Positions 21,679-27,593 are shown, counted from the first letter of the stretch. The stretch is 27,593 nucleotides of DNA from Lachnospiraceae bacterium UBA7054 (GCA_002492725.1 DLAF01000032.1:53388-80980); one strand, 5' to 3'. Notes: generated from the letters alone by a model not told the origin. A program made the numbers and translations.

Positions 21679-22281
21679 ATGAAAAATTCTTTTCTATCAC
21701 AATTTGATAAAGTGTCGGAAATTTCAAAAGGAATGTCTGGCGATAAAAAGTATCGTGTAGAAAAGGGGGGTCAGGCATACCTTCTACGAAGTGCCGATAT
21801 TACTGAATATAAACGAAAAAAGGATGAATACGATTATCTGAACCATTTGAACCAAGCATCGGTGGATGCTTTTTTTGAAAAATGTTTTACTGCCGTAGGC
21901 ATACCATATTCGCTGATGGATAGACATGATGATATTGCTGATGTAGAACAATATTATATACGAAATGGTTGCTTTTGGTGTCTATTTGATAATGGGGTTC
22001 TTATAGGAACAGTAGCAATACGCATAATTGATATTGAAAGTAAAGTAATTGAAATTAAGCGTATGTTTGTGCTGCCTGAATATCAGGGCAGAAGCTATGG
22101 AAGATTACATTTAGTACATGCTATAAATTATGCAAGAGAACAGAAGTATAAGAAAATGTATTTAGATAATAGAAAACAGTTTTCAGTAGCACAACACCTG
22201 TATCGAAGTAATGGATTTAAGAGAACTGAAAAGTATAACGACAATGAACATGCTGAATTGTATTTTGAACTGGTTTTATGA
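21679..22281 (+). CDS. Chimera: aminoglycoside phosphotransferase N-terminus joined to GNAT acetyltransferase
   Basis: A 200-residue ORF with two unrelated parts. Residues 1 to about 55 (VSEISKGMSGDKKYRVEKG, YLLRSADITEYKRKKDEYDYL) resemble the start of an aminoglycoside-phosphotransferase-type kinase, i.e. the strand pair and lysine of the nucleotide-binding lobe. Residues about 60-200 are a GNAT core: CFWCLFDNGVLIGTVAIR, EIKRMFVLPEYQGRSYGRLH, KKMYLDNRKQFSVAQHLYRSNGF, HAELYFEL. The acetyl-CoA motif reads Q-G-R-S-Y-G where Q/R-x-x-G-x-G/A is expected, so a glycine is lost. The kinase catalytic loop is absent. It looks like a deletion fusion of two accessory genes. The ATG at 21679 follows AAGGAG by 9 bases. 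The product may be inactive. Confidence 0.65.
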   Translation: MKNSFLSQFDKVSEISKGMSGDKKYRVEKGGQAYLLRSADITEYKRKKDEYDYLNHLNQASVDAFFEKCFTAVGIPYSLMDRHDDIADVEQYYIRNGCFWCLFDNGVLIGTVAIRIIDIESKVIEIKRMFVLPEYQGRSYGRLHLVHAINYAREQKYKKMYLDNRKQFSVAQHLYRSNGFKRTEKYNDNEHAELYFELVL

Positions 22282-22347
22282 TATAAATTCCGATTGTATC
22301 GATCTAATAAAGTCCGGTAAAAACGTAGGCCGGTGGAGGAAAGAAAT

Positions 22348-22416
22348 GCCAAACTGCCGAAAAAAATTCAGCCAAATCACCGAAAGAAATTCAGCCAAAC
22401 TGCCGAAAATAATTGT
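22348..22416. repeat. Three tandem 23-bp repeats upstream of the DUF4143 gene promoter
   Basis: Units run 22348-22370, 22371-22393 and 22394-22416. Each begins GCCAAA, has CCGAAA at positions 11-16 and ends in an AATT-containing stretch. The third overlaps the -35 box of the downstream promoter. They look like operator or activator sites spaced at just over two helical turns. Confidence 0.75.
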
Positions 22417-22441
22417 AAAAATTTTAATAAACGGGTATACT
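22413..22441 (+). promoter_or_regulatory. Promoter of the AAA/DUF4143 gene
   Basis: TTGTAA (22413-22418), a 17-base spacer and TATACT (22436-22441). The leader is short, with AGGAGG at 22461-22466. Confidence 0.6.
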
Positions 22442-22476
22442 AGCAGTAAAAGCACCGTACAGGAGGTATTATTGTA

Positions 22477-23751
22477 TTGAAAAAATATAAAGCGAGAATT
22501 GCGGATGAGATACTGGAAAAGCGTTTACAGGGAAAGGGCGCCGTGTTGGTAGAAGGTCCTAAGTGGTGTGGAAAAACAACAACGGCTGAACAGGTAGCTG
22601 GAAGTATTCTTTATATGGCTGATCCGGAAAAAGAGGAACAAAATCTGTCTATGGCGGGGATCAATCCCAAAAGACTTTTGAAAGGTGAAATTCCGCGACT
22701 GATTGATGAGTGGCAGATTGCGCCGAAATTATGGGATGCAGTAAGATTTGAGGTGGATCATCGGGACGCGTTTGGACAATTTATCCTAACGGGGTCGGCA
22801 GTTCCGGCTTCTTATGAGCACATTCATCATACCGGAACAGGCCGCTTTTCGTGGCTGCTGATGCGGCCTATGAGTTTATACGAGTCGTTGGAGTCAACAG
22901 GAGAAGTGAGCCTGAAAAAGCTCTTTGAGACACCGGAACAAATTGACGGTGAAAACGCGCTCGACTTGGACCGATTGGCTTTTCTTGTCTGTCGTGGGGG
23001 GTGGCCGAGGGCCACAGATTTAGAGGGTGAAATTGCTCTGGAACAGGCATTTGATTATTATGAAGCCGTTGTAAGATCAGATATATCCCGTGCGGACGGT
23101 GTCTCCAGAAATCCTGAACGTGTGAAGCGACTGATGCGTTCTTATGCGCGAAATCAGGGGGCACAGGTATCAAATGCGTTGCTTTGCGAGGATATTGCTG
23201 CAAACGAAGCAGAGACCTTCGATTCTGATACGGTTTATTCCTATATCAATGCGCTAAAAAAGATATTTGTAATTGAAGAAATGGAAGCATGGAATCCGAA
23301 TCTTCGTTCTAAAACTGCTATTCGAACCTCCAACACCCGTTATTTTGTCGATCCGTCTATTGCAGCTGCGGCATTAGGACTTGGACCGCAGGATTTAATA
23401 GAAGACTTAAACACATTTGGACTGTTGTTTGAAACTATGTGCATTCGTGACTTAAGGATATTTGCCGATGTATTAAATGGAAATGTGTATCATTTTCGGG
23501 ATAAAACGGGGTTGGAATGTGATGCAGTGATTCATTTACGGGATGGTACTTATGGTTTGGTTGAAATAAAGCTTGGCGGTGACAAGCTGATTGCGGAAGG
23601 CGCAGAAAATCTCAAAAAATTAGCAGATAAAATTGATACGACTAAAATGAAGAATCCGGCTTTTTTGATGGTATTGATCGGAGTAGGCGATTATGCTTAT
23701 CGGCGGCAGGATGGCGTGTATGTTGTTCCAATCGGTTGCTTGAAGGACTAA
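22477..23751 (+). CDS. AAA-family ATPase with C-terminal DUF4143 nuclease-like domain
   Basis: A 424-residue cytoplasmic protein of the AAA_14/DUF4143 group. The Walker A motif is EGPKWCGKTT (residues about 26-35), Walker B is RLIDEWQ and sensor 1 is FILTGSA. The C-terminal DUF4143 domain holds ECDAVIHLRDGTYGLVEIK, the pattern of a PD-(D/E)xK nuclease-like fold. Such proteins are abundant in gut anaerobes and their function is unsettled; some resemble STAND or defence-related ATPases. The start is a TTG at 22477, with AGGAGG 10 bases upstream and no in-frame ATG nearby. The gene appears complete and stands alone behind its own promoter with three tandem repeats. Confidence 0.88.
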   Translation: MKKYKARIADEILEKRLQGKGAVLVEGPKWCGKTTTAEQVAGSILYMADPEKEEQNLSMAGINPKRLLKGEIPRLIDEWQIAPKLWDAVRFEVDHRDAFGQFILTGSAVPASYEHIHHTGTGRFSWLLMRPMSLYESLESTGEVSLKKLFETPEQIDGENALDLDRLAFLVCRGGWPRATDLEGEIALEQAFDYYEAVVRSDISRADGVSRNPERVKRLMRSYARNQGAQVSNALLCEDIAANEAETFDSDTVYSYINALKKIFVIEEMEAWNPNLRSKTAIRTSNTRYFVDPSIAAAALGLGPQDLIEDLNTFGLLFETMCIRDLRIFADVLNGNVYHFRDKTGLECDAVIHLRDGTYGLVEIKLGGDKLIAEGAENLKKLADKIDTTKMKNPAFLMVLIGVGDYAYRRQDGVYVVPIGCLKD

Positions 23752-23754
23752 CCT

Positions 23755-23854
23755 TCCCTCCCCATCTGAGTCTTTGTTGATCGCGTTTCCCGATTTTTTT
23801 TAAAGCCCAGGCGACAGCTTTTTTAACATGCTCATGTTCCGTGCCCTGTGTCAA
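23755..23854 (-). pseudogene. Scrap of a DNA alkylation repair (AlkD-like) gene
   Basis: On the minus strand the frame reads EHEHVKKAVAWALKKIGKRDQ, which resembles the HEAT-repeat segment of AlkD-type DNA alkylation repair enzymes (VKKAVxWALRxIGKR). Only about 25-30 codons match; no start and no rest of the gene are present, and the downstream side runs into the end of the DUF4143 gene. It is probably a remnant of a deleted gene. The remaining bases to 23992 hold no other gene that I can support. Confidence 0.45.
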
Positions 23855-23992
23855 AATTATAAAGATTGCGCGAAAGCCTCATCTTTTTTTAGAAAAATGC
23901 GTGAGGTGGAAGGAGGAAGGCGGGTATGATATGTTTTTACATGGAGGACAGATTGAAAAATCACACGGATGCTCCGGCATGGAGGAAAAATT

Positions 23993-24691
23993 ATGAAATC
24001 AACAGAAGAATACTTACAGGAATTAAAGAAGTGGCTTGCGGATACGGCGGACTCTCCGTTAGAAGAAATGGCAGATTTTTTTACCAAACGTCTGTATGAT
24101 TACGAGGAGCATATGTCCATTTGGGAAAACTCTTATCAGATCTTTGCCGAAAGTTTACCCGCAAACTGTCGCAAAATCTTAGATTTAGGGTGCGGAACAG
24201 GCCTGGAGCTGGACCGGATCTGGCGCAGAGATCCGGGGATAGAGGTAACGGGCGTCGATCTGTGCCAAAATATGCTTCATAAACTGCAGGAAAAGCATGG
24301 GGATAAAAACCTTGTCACGATATGTCAGGATTACTTTCAATATGATTTTGGTCATGAAGCGTGGGATGCGGTCGTATCCTTTGAAAGCCTGCATCATTTT
24401 CTGCCGGAGAAAAAACAGAAGCTTTATCAAAAAGTCTATAACAGTCTGAAGGATGGCGGCGTTTTTCTTTTGGGGGATTATATCGCCTGCTGCGATGAGG
24501 AAGAAGCGCTTTTGAGAGGTGTGTATCTAGAAAAGAGACAAGAGCAGGGGATAGCGGCTGAGCGTTATGTGCATTTTGATATTCCGCTCACCTTGGATCA
24601 TGAAACGGAATTGATGAAAAACGCGGGCTTTGCCATCGAAAAGGTGTTGGAGGAACCGGATGGGGCAACAATTATTGTTGCAAAAAGGTAA
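23993..24691 (+). CDS. Class I SAM-dependent methyltransferase
   Basis: A 232-residue methyltransferase of the Rossmann-fold class. Motif I is KILDLGCGTGLELDRI (about residues 63-78), the acidic residue ending strand 2 lies in EVTGVDLCQNML, and motif IV-like AWDAVVSFESLHHFLPEKK and the post-motif LKDGGVFLLGDYI follow. The substrate is unknown; related proteins methylate small molecules. The ATG at 23993 follows GGAGG by 7 bases; an upstream in-frame ATG at 23969 has a poorer site. It is 30 bases before a second methyltransferase gene, so the two are likely co-transcribed. Confidence 0.87.
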   Translation: MKSTEEYLQELKKWLADTADSPLEEMADFFTKRLYDYEEHMSIWENSYQIFAESLPANCRKILDLGCGTGLELDRIWRRDPGIEVTGVDLCQNMLHKLQEKHGDKNLVTICQDYFQYDFGHEAWDAVVSFESLHHFLPEKKQKLYQKVYNSLKDGGVFLLGDYIACCDEEEALLRGVYLEKRQEQGIAAERYVHFDIPLTLDHETELMKNAGFAIEKVLEEPDGATIIVAKR

Positions 24692-24721
24692 AGGGCGTTT
24701 CGGAAAGGAGATAGATTCAAA

Positions 24722-25681
24722 ATGGAAAACTGCTTTGGGAATAAGAATATTTTGGATTATAGCAGAAAAATAGCAGAACGTTTGTGGAATCAGCCGGATA
24801 AAGGCGAATTGGAGAGTCACCGTGAGGAAACATTTATCGATGATATTGTTCAAAAAAGTCATTTAGAAAAGGAGCTGCTGTCCCATTTGGAAGGAATAAA
24901 GACGGTGTTTGACGGTGGTGCGGGATGCGGCAGATTTTCCATTCTTCTGGCAAAACATGGCTGTGAGGTGACGCATTTTGATCTATCGCAGCCTATGATC
25001 GACAAGGCAAAGGAATTGGCGGCAAAGGAAGGTGTCCTTGAAAAAATAACATTTGTGAAAGGGGCGTTGGAAGATCTGGAGGCTTTTGCAGACAAGTCCT
25101 TTGACATGGTGATTTCTTTTGATGCGCCGATTTCCTATACTTATCCCAATCAGGAGAAGGTGATTGGAGAGCTTGTGCGCATCGGGCGTAAACGCATTAT
25201 GATCAGCGTATCAAGTCGTTTGGGTTCACTTCCCTATGTTGCAAATCCAATCCAAAAATGCCAATTCCTATTGGATGAAACTGTTGATGACCCTTTTGTA
25301 AAATGGTGCATTGAAAATAAGGAAAAGGCTGTCGAAGCATATTATTTCAGCAAGGATGCTTCAATTAAACTGTACAAGGACGGGCTTATGGGAGGTGAGG
25401 AGGAGATTGCCGAATATGAAAAGGGAGGTGCACCGTGGTGCATCACCTACGCTTTTATGCCGGATGAATTGGAAGATATTCTCAAACGACACGGGGTAAA
25501 AAAGATTCAAATGGCAGGTCCCGGCGCCTATGCGCGAACGCTTCCGAGAGAATTGCTGGTGAAGATTATGAATGATGAAAAACAGCGAGCCGATTTTTTG
25601 GAGTTTTGCCATCAGTATGATTCTAATCCGTATGTGTGCGGGATGGGGAAAGACAACCTGTTTGCGCGCGGTGAACTTTAA
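24722..25681 (+). CDS. Class I SAM-dependent methyltransferase
   Basis: A 319-residue methyltransferase. Motif I is VFDGGAGCGRFSILLAKHGC (about residues 62-81), followed by EVTHFDLSQPMIDKAKELA and FDMVISFDAPISYTYPNQ. The C-terminal third (AWCITYAFMPDELEDIL-like region and the NPYVCGMGKDNLF end) is longer than in simple methyltransferases and could recognise substrate. The substrate is unknown and the protein is not closely similar to its upstream neighbour. The ATG at 24722 has AAAGGAGA 9 bases upstream. The second leader-peptide attenuator begins 53 bases after its stop. Confidence 0.87.
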   Translation: MENCFGNKNILDYSRKIAERLWNQPDKGELESHREETFIDDIVQKSHLEKELLSHLEGIKTVFDGGAGCGRFSILLAKHGCEVTHFDLSQPMIDKAKELAAKEGVLEKITFVKGALEDLEAFADKSFDMVISFDAPISYTYPNQEKVIGELVRIGRKRIMISVSSRLGSLPYVANPIQKCQFLLDETVDDPFVKWCIENKEKAVEAYYFSKDASIKLYKDGLMGGEEEIAEYEKGGAPWCITYAFMPDELEDILKRHGVKKIQMAGPGAYARTLPRELLVKIMNDEKQRADFLEFCHQYDSNPYVCGMGKDNLFARGEL

Positions 25682-25733
25682 TAAAGCAGGCAATTACCTA
25701 TATTAATAAAGATACGAAAGGAGATCGCATTCA

Positions 25734-25760
25734 ATGACCACACCCGTTTATTTTGCATAG
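25734..25760 (+). CDS. Leader peptide MTTPVYFA upstream of the DUF1062 gene
   Basis: An 8-codon ORF with AAAGGAGA 9 bases upstream of the ATG. It ends GCA TAG inside the first hairpin segment, exactly as the leader at 21112. The peptide sequences otherwise share only Val5 and Ala8, so what is conserved is the design rather than the residues. Confidence 0.65.
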   Translation: MTTPVYFA

Positions 25761-25843
25761 CATGGCTATTGCAAATCTAACATAACATCATGTAATAGCC
25801 CATGCATCGCAAACCCAAAAACGGGAGATGCAGATGAGCTATT
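25755..25843 (+). promoter_or_regulatory. Translational attenuator, copy 2 (alternative hairpins over the DUF1062 start)
   Basis: Segment 1 GCATAGC (25755-25761) can pair with segment 2 GGCTATTGC (25764-25772). Segment 2 with its flank (25760-25772) pairs with segment 3 GTAATAGCCCATGC (25792-25805) in 13 positions with one bulge and one wobble. AATAGC of segment 3 (25794-25799) also pairs with GCTATT (25838-25843) inside codons 2-4 of the DUF1062 gene. Segments 1 and 2 are nearly identical to those at 21133-21151, whereas the loops differ. No T-run follows segment 3, favouring translational over transcriptional control. Confidence 0.65.
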
Positions 25844-26318
25844 TTAGAAAAATTGAATATGAAATGATTCCGAAAGATTCTTTTTCCGTGATCCGCGGTT
25901 GTGCAAAATGCGGCAGAAAGTTTCTTCCATACCGAAAGGGGAATATCAGCGTTTTCTGGACAATGACGAAGAATTGGCGCGGAGGTACGGCACTGATCTG
26001 TCGTTGTTTCAGAAAAATAAGGCGGAGATTGATTTTGAGAAGGTAAGCGTTGACTTTGTAAAAAAGTATAACGCAGAAGAAAACGGCGGATGCGGCAGTT
26101 TGGAGAAGGACATTATAATCACGATACATAATCCGTATAAGTTGAAACTTCGCTCGGAAAAACAGATTGCCATGGTGTTAGAAATGTCCCGCAGTCAGGT
26201 GAAAAGTATGATGGAGCAGGGTGAGCTGGAGCTGGAAACACAGCTGCCACAGCAGATTTCCTTCCGTATCAAAGGCGTCAATGTTATACGAAAAGAGATT
26301 GCGGGAAGCAGGAGCTGA
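25834..26318 (+). pseudogene. DUF1062 family gene with internal out-of-frame deletion
   Basis: The gene starts at the ATG at 25834 behind GGGAG and reads MSYFRKIEYEMIPKDS, then VIRGCAKCGRK, the first zinc-knuckle half of DUF1062. After the AAAG at about 25921 the family sequence continues in another frame as SSIPKGEYQRFLDNDEELARRYG, LSLFQKNKAEIDFEKVSVDF and so on to 26318. About 40 residues that normally lie between (including the second cysteine pair) are missing and the frame is shifted. The C-terminus is also abnormal: from about 26278 the sequence belongs to an esterase fragment in a different frame. The gene is therefore broken at two places, although its attenuator leader is intact. Confidence 0.75.
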
Positions 26319-26442
26319 TGTTACAATAAATGAGACGGGAGGAACCGTACACGGATATGACTCCGCGTTGGATACACAGATCGCAATCCGAAATAGTAAG
26401 AAGCGTATCCGCTTTTTGAAAAGAATGTTTTATGGCTGCTAA
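26278..26442 (+). pseudogene. C-terminal fragment of an alpha/beta-hydrolase (esterase)
   Basis: The frame ending at 26442 reads LYEKRLREAGADVTINETGG, then TVHGYDSAL and a basic end IRFLKRMF. This is the C-terminal part of an acetyl-esterase-type alpha/beta hydrolase, where the catalytic histidine lies in the T-x-HG(F/Y) motif. The nucleophile-elbow domain is absent. The fragment is joined directly to the 3' end of the DUF1062 gene, overlapping it out of frame, so a deletion has fused two gene remnants. No ribosome binding site supports separate translation. Confidence 0.6.
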
Positions 26443-26450
26443 GGAGGTAA

Positions 26451-26574
26451 GATTGAAAAATAAGTCTGATGACCTTATTTTTCAATCGCGAGTTTGTGTC
26501 GGAGCCACAAACTCGGAAGCGCAGTCGAGAATTTGAAATTCTCGACGCGTGTCGTCGCGAAAAGATGCTCCGAC
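26451..26574 (+). ncRNA. Structured leader RNA: three hairpins plus predicted pseudoknot before the DJ-1/PfpI gene
   Basis: Three consecutive perfect hairpins lie here: 26451-26464 with 26474-26487 (14 bp, 9-nt loop); 26489-26498 with 26506-26515 (10 bp, loop TCGGAGC); 26524-26534 with 26536-26546 (11 bp on paper, effectively a 10-bp stem with a 3-nt loop). GTCGGAGC at 26498-26505, the whole second loop plus one base, is perfectly complementary to GCTCCGAC at 26567-26574, which touches the ribosome binding site AGGGAGGA. TCGCGA also occurs at 26487-26492 and 26555-26560. Long-range pairing of a loop next to a start site is typical of a cis-regulatory RNA; I do not recognise the class. Confidence 0.6.
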
Positions 26575-26586
26575 AGGGAGGAAAAC

Positions 26587-27138
26587 ATGAGCAAGATCGC
26601 AGTTTTTTTTGCAACAGGCTATGAGGAGATTGAGGCGCTTACGGTGGTGGATATCCTGCGCAGGGCGGGAGAGACGGTGGAGATGGTCTCCATCACGGGA
26701 GAAAGGACTGTGACCAGTTCCCACGACGTGACGGTGGAGATGGATCTTCTTTTTTCAGAAGTAGATTTTAATTCGGTGGATGTGCTGGTGCTTCCCGGCG
26801 GGCTGCCGGGTACGACGAATCTGGAAGCATTCGCGCCGCTGATGGAACAGGTGGACGCTTTTGTGAAAGCGGGAAAACTTGTGACGGCAATCTGCGCTGC
26901 GCCCAGCATTCTGGGTCACCGCGGGCACTTAAAAGGGAAGACGGCATGTTCCGCCCTCAGTTTTGAGGATCATTTGGAGGGCGCAAAGGTGGTGAAAGAG
27001 CCTGCTGTCATTGACGGCGATATCATCACGGGACGCGGTATGGGCGCGGCGGTACCCTTCGGGCTGGCGATTCTGGAAAAGCTGCAGGGCAAAGAAGCGG
27101 CACAGGCAATGGCGGAGAAGATCGTTTTCAAAATGTAA
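26587..27138 (+). CDS. DJ-1/PfpI family protein
   Basis: A 183-residue cytoplasmic protein of the DJ-1/ThiJ/PfpI family. The conserved glutamate region is FFATGYEEIEAL, the nucleophile cysteine is C103 in TAICAAPSILG, and VLVLPGGLPGTTNL and TGRGMGAAVPFGLAILE complete the family pattern. Members act as deglycases, chaperones or redox-sensing proteins; the DJ-1-like length and motifs fit the clostridial YajL/DJ-1 group. The ATG at 26587 follows AGGGAGGA. A structured leader lies directly upstream, suggesting post-transcriptional control. Confidence 0.92.
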   Translation: MSKIAVFFATGYEEIEALTVVDILRRAGETVEMVSITGERTVTSSHDVTVEMDLLFSEVDFNSVDVLVLPGGLPGTTNLEAFAPLMEQVDAFVKAGKLVTAICAAPSILGHRGHLKGKTACSALSFEDHLEGAKVVKEPAVIDGDIITGRGMGAAVPFGLAILEKLQGKEAAQAMAEKIVFKM

Positions 27139-27147
27139 AAAGTTACC

Positions 27148-27177
27148 ATTATAATTTCATTTCACCCGAACATACTA
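27148..27177 (+). promoter_or_regulatory. Candidate sporulation (sigma-F/G-type) promoter for the spore protein
   Basis: CATACTA (27171-27177) fits the sigma-G -10 consensus CATnnTA. ATTATA (27148-27153), 17 bases upstream, is a poorer match to the -35. Forespore expression is expected for alpha/beta-type spore proteins. Confidence 0.4.
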
Positions 27178-27239
27178 ACATCAAGATAAGCGGCAGACAG
27201 ATTGCGCAGTCAAAAGACACAAAGTCAGGAGGCAGGCGC

Positions 27240-27305
27240 ATGAAGGACGCGCTTGTCTCAAATATAGATGAAGCATCAAAGGATGTAAATGTATTTCGGA
27301 GGTGA
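27240..27305 (+). CDS. Possible 21-residue leader ORF before the spore protein gene
   Basis: A short ORF starting MKDALVSNIDEAS has a strong AGGAGGC site 7-8 bases before its ATG and ends FRR-TGA. The stop codon overlaps the ribosome binding site CGGAGGTGA of the spore protein gene, which starts 7 bases later. This would couple the two translations. It may also be fortuitous. Confidence 0.4.
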   Translation: MKDALVSNIDEASKDVNVFRR

Positions 27306-27311
27306 AAAGAA

Positions 27312-27512
27312 ATGGCAAGCAACAAATCCAATAGAACTGAGGTTCCTGAGGCTAAGGCAGCTATGGACCGCTTCAAGACTGAGGTTGCGTCTGAGTTGGG
27401 CGTAAACCTGAAAGAGGGTTACAACGGTGACCTGACTTCTAAGGAAGCAGGTTCCATCGGCGGCGAGATGGTTCGTAGGATGATCAAGAAGCAGGAAGAG
27501 CAGATGAAGTAA
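27312..27512 (+). CDS. Alpha/beta-type small acid-soluble spore protein
   Basis: A 66-residue DNA-binding spore protein. It has the family patterns KSNRTEVPEAKAAMDRFKTEVASELGV, GYNGDLTSKEAGSIGGEMVRRMI, with the GPR protease cleavage region (TEVASELGV, Glu-Leu-Gly) intact. Such proteins coat spore DNA, protect it from UV and heat, and are degraded on germination. This shows the organism is, or derives from, a spore former. The ATG at 27312 follows CGGAGGTGA. A strong terminator follows 18 bases after the stop. Confidence 0.95.
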   Translation: MASNKSNRTEVPEAKAAMDRFKTEVASELGVNLKEGYNGDLTSKEAGSIGGEMVRRMIKKQEEQMK

Positions 27513-27529
27513 CAATCAGCAGGAAAAAG

Positions 27530-27567
27530 GATGCCTCGCTTGTGAAAACACAGGCGGGGCATCTTTT
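27530..27567 (+). terminator. Intrinsic terminator after the spore protein gene
   Basis: A 15-bp stem with two G-U wobbles (27530-27544 with 27549-27563), an AAAA loop and TTTT at 27564-27567. The last 26 bases of the window hold nothing I can assign. Confidence 0.85.
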
Positions 27568-27593
27568 GCGGTGTGCCCGGCGGCGCACGTTTC

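Noticed and set aside
22211..22480. 89-residue ORF spanning the tandem repeats
   Set aside because: It overlaps the GNAT end out of frame and runs through the repeats and the promoter; no start signal supports it.
23927..23992. Possible leader ORF before the first methyltransferase
   Set aside because: The frame starting at 23927 does not stop before the gene and lacks the hairpin arrangement seen at the other two leaders.
1..27593. Search for CRISPR arrays, integrases, transposases, tRNA and rRNA genes
   Set aside because: No regularly spaced repeats beyond the three-unit array, no recombinase motifs and no tRNA-like cloverleaf were seen by eye.

Overview
The window reads as a chromosome segment from a spore-forming, anaerobic Firmicute of the Lachnospiraceae type. 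The evidence is strong AGGAGG-like ribosome binding sites, family-typical proteins (DUF2225, DUF6062, CD3324 and DUF1062 families), an alpha/beta-type small acid-soluble spore protein at the right edge, and a glycan-uptake operon organised as in gut clostridia. This is inferred from protein character; no rRNA or other marker is present. I saw no tRNA, CRISPR array, integrase or insertion sequence.

Layout. (1) 1-6.6 kb, housekeeping: the 3' part of glutaminyl-tRNA synthetase, a DUF2225 protein, a MocR/PdxR-type regulator, a TetR regulator with its own operator, a small acidic membrane-anchored protein, a DUF6062 protein and a HAD-IIA phosphatase. (2) 6.6-8.6 kb: a membrane c-di-GMP phosphodiesterase (EAL) with a degenerate GGDEF domain. 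(3) 8.6-14.3 kb: an alpha-glucan locus with a sugar-binding protein, two permeases, 4-alpha-glucanotransferase (malQ) and a LacI repressor. The binding-protein gene has lost its 5' end, so the promoter/operator region runs straight into the middle of the gene. (4) 14.3-17.5 kb: a CYTH protein, a hicAB toxin-antitoxin pair, a TetR regulator, a GNAT acetyltransferase and a 53-residue ORF. Two copies of a ~115 bp repeat bracket the TetR-GNAT-small ORF block. (5) 17.5-26.5 kb, accessory: a NERD/zinc-ribbon protein, a frameshifted GNAT, a MATE pump, a CD3324 protein, an apparent aminoglycoside-phosphotransferase/GNAT chimera, an AAA/DUF4143 ATPase, two methyltransferases, a deletion-damaged DUF1062 gene and an esterase tail. 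(6) 26.5-27.6 kb: a DJ-1/PfpI protein behind a highly structured leader, then the spore protein gene with its terminator.

Two regulatory systems stand out. First, the CD3324 gene and the DUF1062 gene, 4.6 kb apart and unrelated in sequence, share one leader design: a strong ribosome binding site, an 8-residue leader peptide ending GCA-TAG, and four segments that can fold either as 1:2 plus 3:4 (start codon buried) or as 2:3 (start codon free). This is the geometry of ermC-type translational attenuation. Second, the DJ-1 gene is preceded by three consecutive perfect hairpins; the loop of the second is complementary over 8 nt to a site directly upstream of the ribosome binding site, which would form a pseudoknot.

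Several genes carry small deletions, frameshifts or fusions (binding protein, GNAT at 18.5 kb, GNAT fusion at 21.7 kb, DUF1062, esterase tail, AlkD-like scrap). The accessory half therefore looks like a deletion-scarred region in decay, unless some of these are assembly errors.
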